Shown here: positions 34,001 to 45,345 of the stretch, piece by piece | Layout: every line of letters begins with the position of its first letter | How positions within the stretch are numbered: position 1 is the first letter of the stretch | From: Centroberyx gerrardi | Lineage: Eukaryota > Chordata > Actinopteri > Beryciformes > Berycidae | Reading direction: 5' to 3' | Length of the DNA stretch: 64,000 bases | Assembly: GCF_048128805.1 (NCBI RefSeq) | Contig: NC_136016.1 | Coordinates: forward strand, 21,003,176-21,067,175 | The notes under the pieces: model-generated | What the model was told of the DNA's origin: nothing | Database searches by the model: none | Seen by the model: only the letters and a program-made list of their open reading frames with translations | Translations under genes and position numbers: made by a program

Positions 34001-37000
34001 TGGTGACTAACATCATTAGAGGACCTGTTTTATTATAATAAATAAATATGGTTTGTAAAATAGTGAAGGTTGTGGCTGTAGACAAGTTGGCTTCCTTCTC
34101 TTGAGCCAGTTTGTTTTAACTAATACATTTTTGTTCTCAGTACTGCAAGTGTTGCTGGAATTTACTTTTTTCCAATGTTAACCTGCCCATGCCATCCATC
34201 TTGCTAGTGGGTCAAGTGCTTTTTCATCTTGTGCCATAGACACAAATGAAACATGACTAAAGGAGTATATTTATAAATTTGGCACTTAGCGGGTGGTAAT
34301 TTCTAGGGCAGGCCCCAACTATTTGTTAAGCTGACATTCAAACCAAAATTTAGGATTTGAATATTTCACCAAGGAGGATGTATGGGAATTCTTTGTAAGC
34401 TCCAATATCTCCTACTTGGTGTCATGAATGGCATGATGGCAGCAAATTGAAGCAAATCCACCAATGTTGGCAGTCCGAGGTAATTGAAATAAAAATAATT
34501 ACTTATTTACAGACTGATAGAAAATGACGTGAAAGCAGCTACAGTAGCTAGTCCTTAGGGAAGCAAAGTCTTCAAGGCTTTTTCTACAAAGCAGAATAGT
34601 GCGAGTATCCTTACCTGGGCTTTCTTGATCTCGCTGGGCAGCAGCAGGCTGCCGGTCTGAGTGTGGAAGGTGCGAGTCTTGCTGCGGACCGGCTCGTTGG
34701 TTTCCCTGTACAGCCGGACGGCAGATGGTTTCCGGGCCGTCACCGCGTTCCCATAAATTCCCACCGCCACTTTCATCCCCTCGCCCAGACACAGAGACAC
34801 CCTGGGAGGAGGGGAGAGGGGGAAGGATGGTTGGAAGGAAGGGGAAAGGAGAGGAGGAGGGGTCAAGTGAATGGAAAGAAGGTAAAGAGAAAGGAAGGGA
34901 GCTGACTGAACATCTACCACAGTGTGAACTCTGGAATCCTTGAAAAGCACAAGAAACCAAAATAACTTTTCTGTGTCTGAAGAATGAAATGTGTGACTCT
35001 CATCTCTACCTAGACATGGCTCTCTTCTTCTGCTCCTTGGCCCTGACCCTCTTCTGGAGGTCCTCCAGTTTCCCACAAGGCTCCAGCTGCAGCCCCAGCT
35101 CCGTCTCGTCCTCCGGTGGACTGACGGCGTCGCAGAAGAAGAGCGAGACGTCGAAGCCGCCTGGTTTCATCATGTGCATCAAATCGATGACCACGCCTAC
35201 GAGAGAAGGGACTGGTCAAACATTGCTTCAGGCTAAATATTTCATATTATCATTTAAAGCTGCAATAGGTAAAAATTCACCTGTACTGTCAGTCTAAATC
35301 ATAAAGTGGGGCTGCAACAGAGAAAAGCGTCCCATTCCCACTAAATCAGACCTTGTAGATTCGCCCTATTTGCCCAAATTAAATTCTGGAGTTGAGTCCC
35401 GACACTGGAGGGAAATCTTCTCCACCCACAGGAGGTGATGCATTGAAACTTTAGAGCAAAATCCAAACTGTCTCCTAAACAGCAGCAGAGAAAGCTGGAC
35501 TCGCCAACGTTAGATCTTTTCCTCTCTCATCTCCTTGGTTTCCTTTGGTATAAAGCATCACAGACCGGCCGGTTGGTAAATATGAGTGTGCCGTGTGACT
35601 TTCCTGCCATCACTGCACAGGATTTCTGGGTACTGAAGTTACATTTTTCAAAGAGTTACCTCCTGCTGGCATTTGGAGCTGCCAAAACGCAAAGTCGCCT
35701 AGTGAAACCTTAATTCACAATCCTCCTCCTAGACCAAGAAGGGATATTAGAGGCATCATGAGAGCCAAGCTGCCTTCAAACCCACCCGTCTCTTTGAGGT
35801 CTCCGGCCTTGGTGCGCGCCTGCCGGTCCTTTGCGCTGTCGCCCTCGTGTGGCTGGTCCCTGCAGGTGAAGATCATGAGGCGCTTGTGTGACAGGCGTAG
35901 CTTGATGTCGCTGTAGAGGTTGGAGCAGCACCACAGCGCATCGCCCAGCGACGTCTCCCCGCTGCCCATGGTCTCTGCTGCCAGCTGGGCGCCCTTCGTC
36001 CCCCGCAGGGCCTCCACGTCCTGCACCCGCTTTGCACCTGGGGGCAAAGGAGGGGAAAGATGGAGGGATGGAAGAAGGGAGACAAAAAGATGGAAGAGAG
36101 TTATATTAGGTCATAAAAACCTTATTCAGGAGGAAAGAAACAACAAATCATAGTATGATCTAGGGGTTCTCAAACATTTTCATGTCACCAACCCTGAAAT
36201 AGACACACATTAGGCCACGGACCCCCATGTGGTAAGATTTTGTCCCAGTGACCCATATGGGAAGCACTGAATTGTATATCTGTCTACACTGTACATGGAG
36301 AGATAACAGTGGTGAGAGTGAAACTTATCATTAGAATAGTCATTTTCATACAATCTCCAATTGGGATAATTTACAGTGAATTAAATGATAGTGAATTTAG
36401 ACTATTCTGTATTTTGCGGGCCACCTGAAACCCCTTAAGGACCCCTGGAGGTCGTCGGACCCCATTTTGAGAACCTGCAGAGTCGTACCAGGCTCATCGA
36501 GGTCGTGGTAGACGTAGACGTGTTTGAAGGAGTTCCTGGGGTTCTTGCTCTGCTCTGTGCCGTAGAAAACCAGAGCCACCAGATCCCTGTGGCTGCTGAT
36601 GATCTTGCTGGTGTAAACACTGCGTACGCACTGCAAGGAGAGGACAGACAGACATCTACCATCACAAGACTGAATAAATGAAGGACGGTAAATCTGAGTT
36701 TAGTAAAAATGGTGAATTAAATAATCATATGATACTGATATAGCTATGCGTGAGCGATTTTTACTTCAGGGTTCCTACACAGATTAAATTTAAAAACTGC
36801 ATATCTTTTCCTAGACCATAATTCCTTGATTTGGATTGAAGATTTTGGTGTTCAGTTTTACACAGACAGTTGTCTTTTCCCTACTAACTCTGCTGTATCA
36901 CTGTATGAAGATTATTCTTCACAACGTCAAATATCAGAATATGTGAGATAACAGGGGTCTAAAACCACAGAAAATGTGTAGTAGTATGTATATTAGGACA

Positions 37001-38157
37001 GAATAACAATATTTTGTCCATACTTTTCCAATTGTTTTCTGTAATTCCCAAATTTCTTGAGACAAAATTCCTTTTCCATAAATTTCCATTTTCTCCACAC
37101 CTGTACAGGAAGTGGACAGGTACGGAAAACAGAGGACAGGCAGTAAACAACGAAGACAAAGTGAAAGAGAGAACCGGCCATCTTACCTGCATGGTCATGT
37201 CAAAGTTTGAAGGCTCTCCATCTTCTCCTTTGATGAACATTTCCTTGGAAGCGTCAACCAAGAAGACCAAACTATCTCTCCCCGTCACCTTGTATTCTCC
37301 TGACGAAGAAACAAAGGACAAGAATGAAAACATAATTTGGCGTGCTGTATCACTAAGTGTAGACAGTATGGGCAAACCTAATCCTATGAAATTATTCTGA
37401 TACCAATATAGAATGATATCTGCTAACATATGCTAAATTGCATGTTAAATAATAATGTGCATCGCATTTAACTGCATGGTAATATATGATAAAACTCTAA
37501 TTTTCAAATAATATTCCCTAATTTGTTTCAGATCTCATTTTGTGAGATTTGAATTAATCTCACATTAATTCATTGATTTAGACAACAGAATTGTGTATCA
37601 CAATAACTCAAAATCATACTTCATCACAATATTATTCTATTGAAAGGCGATAGTATTGAATTATTGCTCAGCCCTAAGTAACACCTATAGAGCATATTTA
37701 CTTCATTAATCTTGATTAGACTACATGCTGCCTGCAATCTGTATAGCAAAGTCTATCACAGTCCAACAATATTTACATTTGGCTGATTAGATGACGTTCT
37801 AGCGACTTACAATGCGTGCAACACTAGAATAAGTTTCAAAAATCCTCCATCACCAACATTATAAGCAACCAACAGTAAGGAGGTACAGCATTAGATGTAA
37901 CAAAATATCCCTGTGAGCCAAGAATGATAAAGTATGACGGTGAAATGCGAGGCATAAAATGAGAGCTAAGGAGAAAAGGTAGAAAGGATTAAATGATCAA
38001 AAGGCAGAGTGATTGTTGATAATTGACAGAATCCTCTCAATAGTAAATGCATTATTGGCACATGATTATGCAGTTTCTTCCCACCTCCTGATTCCTCTCC
38101 TTCCTCATGCTCTTCATCCTCATCCTCATTCTTGTAGAAGGCCCTCCACTCTGCCAT
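31028..38157 (-). CDS. xrcc6: Ku70, DNA end-binding subunit (XRCC6)
   Basis: Twelve coding exons (minus): 38085-38157, 37187-37299, 36489-36630, 35786-36037, 35010-35196, 34615-34801, 33642-33810, 32699-32860, 32393-32522, 31742-31842, 31505-31621, 31028-31227. They join in frame throughout to 610 aa; human has 609. Start [16 protein letters not shown] has the usual acidic N-terminus. The vWA-like domain begins at [12 protein letters not shown]. The Ku core includes [10 protein letters not shown] and [21 protein letters not shown] is followed by FVALVPQ. The C-terminal SAP domain reads [15 protein letters not shown]. Known role: with Ku80 it encircles DNA ends in non-homologous end joining. 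A basic KRK segment precedes SAP, fitting a nuclear signal. The gene looks intact. Confidence 0.97.
32897..33020 (+). mobile_element. tRNA-like SINE head present twice in tandem
   Basis: Two consecutive units about 60 bases apart each carry an A-box-like 'ctcagtgggtagagca' (second: 'ctcaataggtagagca') and a B-box-like 'gggttcaattcc'. This is a dimeric tRNA-derived SINE or a local duplication, in an xrcc6 intron. It is not a functional tRNA gene, because no cloverleaf with paired acceptor ends was recognised. Confidence 0.6.
33045..33360. repeat. Dispersed repeat, copy 3 (xrcc6 intron)
   Basis: Same family as 3690-4660 and 23390-23830: 'cctgtaaaacctgcaat', 'ccactgaataggtg', 'gagagttttagtgtcccatg' and 'tctaaatgctgtttcagagg' occur in order. 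Confidence 0.6.
34300..34485. repeat. Dispersed repeat E, copy 1
   Basis: 'gggaattctttgtaagctcc', 'acttggtgtcatgaat' and 'gcagcaaattgaagcaaatcc' match a second copy at about 54945-55080 with small changes. xrcc6 intron. Confidence 0.5.
35255..35690. repeat. Dispersed repeat F, copy 1
   Basis: 'gcacaggatttctgggtact' and 'aaattaaattctgg' recur in reverse complement at 51000-51255 ('agtacccag'-type complement 'aatacccagaaatcctgtgc'). xrcc6 intron. Confidence 0.55.
37770..37990. repeat. Dispersed repeat D, copy 2
   Basis: Matches 19140-19440 in block order; lies in xrcc6 intron 1 next to an inverted-repeat relative at 37370-37680. Confidence 0.5.
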
Positions 38158-38167
38158 GGTGTTTCCT
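38158..38167 (-). other. xrcc6 leader part of the coding exon
   Basis: An acceptor (ACATCAG, then AGGAAACACC and the ATG) places ten leader bases before the Ku70 start. Confidence 0.5.
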
Positions 38168-38580
38168 CTGATGTCATCGATGAAACGAAAGGATTCAACA
38201 CATTAACAAGGTATAAAATTAGGAAATATAGCTTGCAAACAGTAGAAAAGTAAAACTTTTATTTGAACAGTGTAGTCTAAATTCCCTCGGGGTATCACTC
38301 CGTACGTTTGCTGGGTAACTGCAAAGAACAAGAGCTGTGCAGACGGCAAACACAAATCACAAACATGAACTGAAGGTGCAACTTCAGGCGGGCAAAGTTA
38401 GCTAACTCAGCTAGCTTGTTATTAGCCGCAGTTAGCTTCTGTATTTGGGTTTGCTTTGTTGACAACCGTATCTCTGTCAAGCACGAAATGTATACGGAGT
38501 GAACGCCTGAATAAGGTAAAACAATTAAAAATAATAATAACTGCAGAGATAGTGAGTTATTTTACAGGAGCATAACGTAC

Positions 38581-38665
38581 CGTACTCTGTTGATGTATTA
38601 TCACAAGTCTGGACTAGTTTGGTTTCAATGACTGGCACGCTGAGCAACACAGTGACGCGAACGCG
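38581..38665 (-). promoter_or_regulatory. xrcc6 non-coding first exon and promoter side
   Basis: A donor (CAGAGTACG then GTACGT) ends a leader exon at 38581. The upstream part contains 'gtgacgcgaacgcgcatg' and is the likely start region. Its exact 5' edge is not seen. Confidence 0.45.
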
Positions 38666-39657
38666 CATGATTTCTTCTTCTGTGGTAAAAATGCGGCAGT
38701 TCGAGAGATCCCGTAACAGCGCATGCTGCCATGGCATGCAATGACTCCCTCTAGTAATGGGCTATGTTTTTGTTGTTTTTGTTGCCAAGAACTATGTAAT
38801 AGCCTAACGAATTTAAAAAAAGTAGTTTTGATGAAAGCATGACAATGCAAGTGTTGTCATAAAATGGGATGCTAAACGCTTTGCATTTTAAAAGAAACTC
38901 TTTCAGTGACATTATTACATAATTTATAGCCTAGACATGGGCTATTGTTATGGTATTTGAACGTTATAGCACAATCCCCGTGAAAAGAATTAGAATAGGG
39001 TATATAAACGATTATATATATTATATTATCCTTTTATAAGATTTAGAAGGTATTATATGGCCTTAATATGACAGCAAAACTTTTAACAAATCCTATAACT
39101 ATTATAGGTAAGCAATATACAACAGAAAACACAGTAGTAATACCACAATAGATTAAAAAATAAAAGTAGCCTTCACTATGAACGCACTAATGAGTACACA
39201 CACCATAAGTCGCTATAGAAACACTGTAAGAATATTATAATATTTCTCCATCTGCCTCTGACCCATGCTCGTGCAGCCAGCTGCCTGCTCTCAGCTGATT
39301 GGCTGGTTTCTGAGCTGTGGCGGAATCCGTACAGTCATGTTTGTATTGTTTTCAGTCATAGTGACACAGCAGCAGCTGACAGCCGGCTAGCTTTAGCTGT
39401 CACTACTGGATTTACATTAGCTGCAGCTTCATTCATTGCTTTATTTATATCGTGTTTGTATATTTGTATTTTAACATTATTTGCCTTTTATTTGTTGTTG
39501 ACGTCAAGTATTGTTTGGCTGATATAGCTTAACTTGATACAATTTGGTAGCTAGCTTGTTAGCTAGCCGGCTAACGGTTGGTGGATTACCAAGAGACTTT
39601 GAATTTTGCTGCAGTTGTCATATTAACGCCTCGTTTTGAGGAAAAACCCTCTGAATC
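38666..39657. promoter_or_regulatory. Shared intergenic region between xrcc6 and desi1
   Basis: About 1 kb separates the xrcc6 leader exon (minus) from the desi1 ATG (plus). The desi1 side (39300-39657) has GC-richer text and 'gctagc' palindromes, and probably includes its 5'UTR. In human these two genes are also divergent and very close, so a bidirectional promoter is a reasonable inference. Confidence 0.5.
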
Positions 39658-40328
39658 ATGGATCAAACCAGCCCATCGTACACGGTGAAACTGTACATTT
39701 ACGACTTGTCAAGAGGCATGGCTCGCCAGCTCAGTCCTCTCATGCTAGGTGAGTTACTAACAAGCTAGCTGCTAGCGGTGGTTGGCCTCGGGCAAGCCGC
39801 AGAGAGAGCACCCTGCCCGGGGAGAGGAACCGGGAGAGAGCGGGGATGCTGTTCAGGCTAACAATTGAGCTAATACCTGTCTATTTGCTAACTATATTAA
39901 CTTAATGCATGAAGTAAGATGCATTAGGCCCTACTCTGACTCAACTCTTGCTTTTATCATCACAGGGAAACAGCTTGATGGGATATGGTGAGTACAGCTA
40001 CTTTGTCAGGCCTTTTCTGAACAATCCAACTTATTGTGTTGAACTGTTTTCTTTGGCAATGGTTGTATTGGAAAAGGTGTTTTGGTCTCTTACAGGCACA
40101 CAGCTATTGTGATCCATGGAGAGGAGTTTTTCTATGGAGGAGAGGGCATCGCTAGTTGTCCACCTGTAAGAATCAGCCTCATCCTTTTCTTTAAATGTGG
40201 AGCATGTACAGTATGACAGTATGACACTTTTACTGGCATACAGGAAAATACAAATATCTATAAAGAGATGGCGCAAAAAGTGTTAGTCAAAGACTTGAGA
40301 AAATGCAGGGAAGGAGGTATCCTCTGAG

Positions 40329-40367
<39 letters not shown>

Positions 40368-42367
40368 ATAGGGTGGCACCCAGCTGGGGCAGCCAAACTC
40401 CATAGTGGACCTAGGCAACACTGAGGTGACAGAGGAGATCTTTATGGAGTACCTGTCTTCGCTAGGAGAGTCCACGTACAGGTAAAGGCTAAGTCACACT
40501 AGACTATTTCAGTACAGTTGCTGATAGGTCGGCGCAGGTTATCCTGTAGTGTGAACAGGCTCAACACTGCAGACTCTGAGTCTTTCACCCCACAAGATTT
40601 TTTCCAACATGTTTGATCTAGTTGGTCCAGTCTGGTTGGACTAGTGTGAAGCGGTCAAGGACTTGCCAAGACTGAAATCTGAGAGTTAAGCAGGCAGCAG
40701 CCAATGGGAGTTTAGTTCAAGGAGGAAGAAAAAGAGAATTAACCAGAAGAGACGTCACTTATAATAACAACAGCTCCCACTCACTTACATCAGTAGAGAT
40801 TCCCAACTCCACTCTTGATAAGTTGCTATACAATTTTTAATATGGAGGAATACATCTCATGTAAAATGGCATAAAATGACAAGATGCCTGTGAATGAAGT
40901 TTCACACAAAATTCTTCATCAGTGTTATCTTGTGATGATGTCACTTAAATGCATTTGTAACGTAAATGAAAACTGTAGCTTCTCTCCCATGGAGAAAGAA
41001 ACAATTGAACACCTATTTTGCAATTGCATTTTTACAGTGAATTATTCTGGTAGTGTGTGATCCCTTGTCTTCATGTGTGTGATGCGTGTCTTTGACCCCT
41101 TGCCTTGTTTGAACAGCTTCCCAATCGTTTAGTCTGAACTACCCTTGTTTGAAAAAACAGTCTTGCAGTCTGACAAACGGAGTCATACTTTGTTCCACTT
41201 TATCTCCCTGTCGAAATCTTCTCTGTCACTATCTTGTCTTTTCCTGCTACTCACCCGCCCTTCTCCACCCTGTCTCACTTCTCATATTTTCTCTGAATTT
41301 CTTTATCTTTTACTTTTTCTCCTCCTCTCTCTGTATTTGCTTTATCTCTCTCTCTCTCTCTCTCTCTTGGTACACAGAAACGATAGGTACCACCTGTTTG
41401 AGCACAACTGCAACACCTTCACCAATGAGGTGGCTCAGTTCCTCACAGGCACCAAGATCCCCGCGTACATCACCGACCTTCCGTCTGAAATTCTATCCAC
41501 GTGAGTCAACTCTGTTCAATAAGCATCATGAGGCCGTTCTTACACTGCCGAAGCTCTTGGTCTCTCTGTCTCATTCTGTCTTTGTGTTTCCCTTTGTCTC
41601 TGTCAATACTAGTGTTGCCATGATACCAGAATTGTTACTTCAATACCAATACTAAATTTAAAGGAATAGTTCACCCAAAAATTCAGTCATTATCTACTCA
41701 CCCCCATGCCAGTAGAAAATCGGGTAAAGTTTGTTAGTCCATACAACAGTCCCGGAGATCCCCGGAAGAAGTACATTGCAGCTTTCTCCAAAACAAATGA
41801 AGTTGCTGGAGACCTGTCTTCAGACTTCAAAAAATAACGGAAAATAACCATAAAATGGCTCCATGCAGCTCGTCCAGCATAACCCAAGTCTCCTGAAGCC
41901 AAACGATCCCAAAGTGACTTGAAAAGACATTTACACCATTATTTAGCTGAAATCTACTAGCTACTAATCTATGAGCTACTCTAGCTGTTATTTCAAAATA
42001 CGTCAGGTGTGGCGCACCCCGGCCTCAATAGGTGAGACTAGCTCGAATTACCAGAATCAAGACTTCTGGTTTGGCCGTTTTGCCTTCAAAATAAAAGTGT
42101 GAGATTTGAAAATAGGTAGAAATACTGTTTTAAACCAATTACTTTATATTAAATCATAAAATTCAATAAGTGAGCACCCATATTAATGTTTGATGTCCAC
42201 TTTAGTCTCCGTTCTGTATGTATTCAGCACAGTGTAATACATGCAGCGTTTATACTTAAAAATGACACATTTTATGGCATTTTTCATTATTATTGTGACA
42301 TCAAACAACAGCTGCCAACAGCTGAATTCAATCTTTCGCAATTGTATTGAAGAAGTATTGAAGTTTT

Positions 42368-42464
<97 letters not shown>

Positions 42465-42696
42465 CTCACACATTAAAAGACTCTTCCTCCTCCCATCCTG
42501 CTCGATCTGTTTATATTTTTCCCTCGCCCAGACACACATCATTTGTTCAGATCTATTTTGACACTTTCACATGCAGTATAACTGTACTGTCTGCTGTGTT
42601 TTCCTCCCCAGGCCGTTTGGCCAGGCTCTCCGTCCCATTCTGGACTCCATCACCATATCTCCTCCTGGAGGCAACAACTTCACCGGACAGAGATAG
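39658..42696 (+). CDS. desi1: DeSI-1 PPPDE-family deSUMOylating isopeptidase
   Basis: Exons: 39658-39748, 39966-39987, 40096-40165, 40372-40481, 41378-41500, 42612-42696. They join in frame to 166 aa; human has 168. The protein begins [20 protein letters not shown]. The PPPDE fold carries the catalytic His in GIWHTAIV and the catalytic Cys in LFEHNCNTF. The region [14 protein letters not shown] and the end [18 protein letters not shown] are typical of DESI1. Known role: a cysteine isopeptidase acting on SUMO conjugates; later work also reports S-depalmitoylation. Exon 2 is only 22 nt. The human C-terminus is similar in length. xrcc6 lies head to head upstream. Confidence 0.96.
41657..42090. 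repeat. Dispersed element in desi1 intron 5
   Basis: Starts TTAAAGGAATAGTTCACCC, as does the foldback element at 22311, and continues 'attcagtcattatctactc', a text common in fish interspersed elements. The right edge is uncertain and no mirrored arm was found. Confidence 0.5.
42370..42461. repeat. (CT)n microsatellite, about 45 units
   Basis: Perfect CT run in desi1 intron 5, about 150 bases upstream of the last exon. Confidence 0.95.
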
Positions 42697-44790
42697 ATGG
42701 GACTGCGCGCAATCATATCTTAAAGAAATGCTCTAAGTCTGTTCATTTAAGGGGTGGGATTTGGGGGGTGGGAAATTAACCAGCAGCCACCAGCCAGACC
42801 CTGGTAACATCTGTGCATGTGGCTGATAAGTTTGTCTATCCTACCTGACACTTTTGGACATCCCTTTCTGTTCCACAAATCTGAGGTTTGAGGTGTAGCA
42901 GCCTCGGTTGCTGATGGACTAAAAAAAAATTAAGCTTCCTGCCCTGGGTGGGATATTTCATCTGCAGCTCTGGGTTTGTGTTCACAAAGTGGGAGTACTG
43001 ATATTGGAGCAGCGATAATCATCCCTGTTTGTCCATCAGATTTTTTAGTTTTTGTGATCTGAGAGGAAAAACTGTTAGTTTCCAGTATTGGTACTCAGAG
43101 AAGCTTTGTGAATCCAGGTCCTAATTCCTTCATTATGGCAGTTTGTTAGGGATTTTAGGGTAACCATGAGATGACTTATCCACAAGTGAAGAACAATGGA
43201 TTGACATGTGCAGACTCAGACATGAGAGGATCAAAGTGACAGTGTTGTTTCTTTTTTTAGCTGCTTAAAAAAAACTTTTACACACACAGTAAAAGTTACT
43301 TTATTTAGTAAAAAAAACGCTGGATTCTTTTTGTCTGAGTTGGTACATGCCGATAACTCGTGCTCGACTTCTGCTTCCAAGACGGAGAGCGAACCAAACC
43401 TCTTACCTTACCAGTAATATACCAGCAAAGCCTGACCGATCCTGCGATACCCTGGCCTTAACACAATCTCTTACCGGACCTCAGCCTTGTCTTTCACCCT
43501 TTCTGTTATCAAGCGCGTGACGGGTCAGGGCTCCTTGGGACAGAGAGCGAAGCCTCATACCTCTGAGGACGATGATGAGATGCCGCAGAAGTTTTTCTCC
43601 CCTCATCGCCTGCATCTCCTCATGGTCGTTCACTCAGGCTCGCTCCAGATCCTGATCATGAAATTTCTGGTATACATCATGCACTTTGGGGCTTGTGAGG
43701 TTTGAGCCTCTCTTTCCTATCAGGAATGCTATTTATTATAATTTATCACAGTTTTCCTGCTGTTTGGGCAAAGTTATGCTTGAATCTATATTTTTAACTT
43801 TCCATGTTAATGGATTCTATAATGGACCTCTTGGGTATTAATTTTTCCCTCAGCAAATCGCGTTAGCTCTGTTCCTCTCCCAAGGAGCCGAGGATCATCT
43901 GAATGTAAACTCGGGGTGTTTTTTTTGACCTTCCGTAGTCCTGGAGCCTGGGGCGGGTGTGGTTCCTACTTAATAGCGTTGAATTATTCTGCTTGGTGTT
44001 TTAATCACTCTTTAATCAGTCTTTGTATTGTGTTTTTTTGTGTTCTTTCTCTGTGGTCATTAATACAACTCTGACACTCCAAGGGTAAGGCTAGAGTAGA
44101 TGAAAATGAAAAGGAAGGAAAGGAGAGACTGGAATTTTAACTAGACGACACTCAGTAAAACTGCTTTACTGGCTCTTGTCTTTGTATTTAAGTGTATCGG
44201 GAAAATACAGTTTGACCAAATCCAAGGTGACACTCGTCTCGGTGTACATACACACTCAGGAACACCTGACCACGCAGCACTGGATTGTGCTTTTTAATTA
44301 AAATGGTGCACCGAACAACTGCAGTTTTTGTTGCTTCAGCGACAATGTCTAGGAGAATTTGTTCAGTTTTTAAAGAGCGACTGCTACATATCCAGGAATT
44401 ATGTCTGATAACAGAATATTGTTTGAAGGATTTGTACTGTTTTATAATCATATGGCAAAGCCAGGCATAGTAAATTATATCTATATGAGTTGTTATGCCA
44501 ACTGCCATTCACTTTCCTCACTTTTTAGTTTTGTGGCCATTAATCCCTTCCTAAGGAAAAAGAAAATAATTTTGTTCATGCCATCAATGTTTCTATTCCC
44601 TGTTTATTCTCAGTTTAGGACAAACTTGTTTTTGTGAGTTTACGACTTTAATATTTTTCCTAGGATGTTGTAATTGTGATCATGAATCTAATTTGTATTG
44701 TTATTACAATCGCATAATCAAGCTTACTTATACAGTATATTTAACATGTTATTTCACCAAGCTGTGGTATTAAAACATCCTTCCTTATTC
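42697..44790 (+). other. desi1: Probable desi1 3'UTR
   Basis: Follows the TAG at 42694-42696. It lacks recognisable repeats up to about 44.8 kb, which fits a long 3'UTR. No AATAAA was found before AATAAA at about 45627; ATTAAA variants near 44297 and 44768 are alternatives. The open frame at 43487-43705 is not recognised as a gene. Confidence 0.4.
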
Positions 44791-45159
44791 CTTCAACATT
44801 GTTCTGTACTGAACGCTTACCTGTACGAAAATGAGTTATGACTGTCCCTTACTTTAAAGCCCAGTCCAATTTAAGATATATACAAAAAAAATGCTTCCAT
44901 GTAATACTGACTGTCCAGTTTTCCTCTGTCTCTGTCTTTCCTCTGTCTTTCTGACATCTGTGGGTTTTTTTATTTTAACTCTGGGAGGGAGAGAGTCAGG
45001 ATGGTGTTTATTTGTTGCAGTTGTAGTAAACGAACCAAGATCTCAGAACAGAAGCTACCAATGCTTTGAGTTCACGTAATTACAAGTACATCCACAAGGT
45101 GGAGCTAGAGCTTCACTACAGTGCTGACTGCCAACTTCATGCCATGGAACATCAAACTC

Positions 45160-45345
45160 AGTACATGGGCTGGTGGTTACATGTGACTGAAGGGTCACCG
45201 GTTCAAATCCCAGCTGGGAAAATGTAGCAAATATAACTACCGTCAAAGTGTCCTCGAGCAAGGCAGTTAAACCCCAACTATTCCAGAGGAGCATGAATGT
45301 CTGAATGAAAACACTTCCTGGCTGAAACTGAGAATATGTGCTCAG
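45160..45345 (+). mobile_element. tRNA-derived SINE, family G
   Basis: 'gtcaccggttcaaatccc' (B-box-like) followed by 'cgagcaaggcagttaaacccc' is the tRNA head and body of a family also seen at 57470-57640, 58895-59130 and 61122-62070. Confidence 0.65.

Noticed and set aside
42241-42561. Open frames through the CT array
   Set aside because: Products are Ser-Leu or Glu-Arg repeats from the microsatellite.
43487-43705. 72-residue frame after desi1
   Set aside because: Lies in the probable desi1 3'UTR with no splice or domain support.
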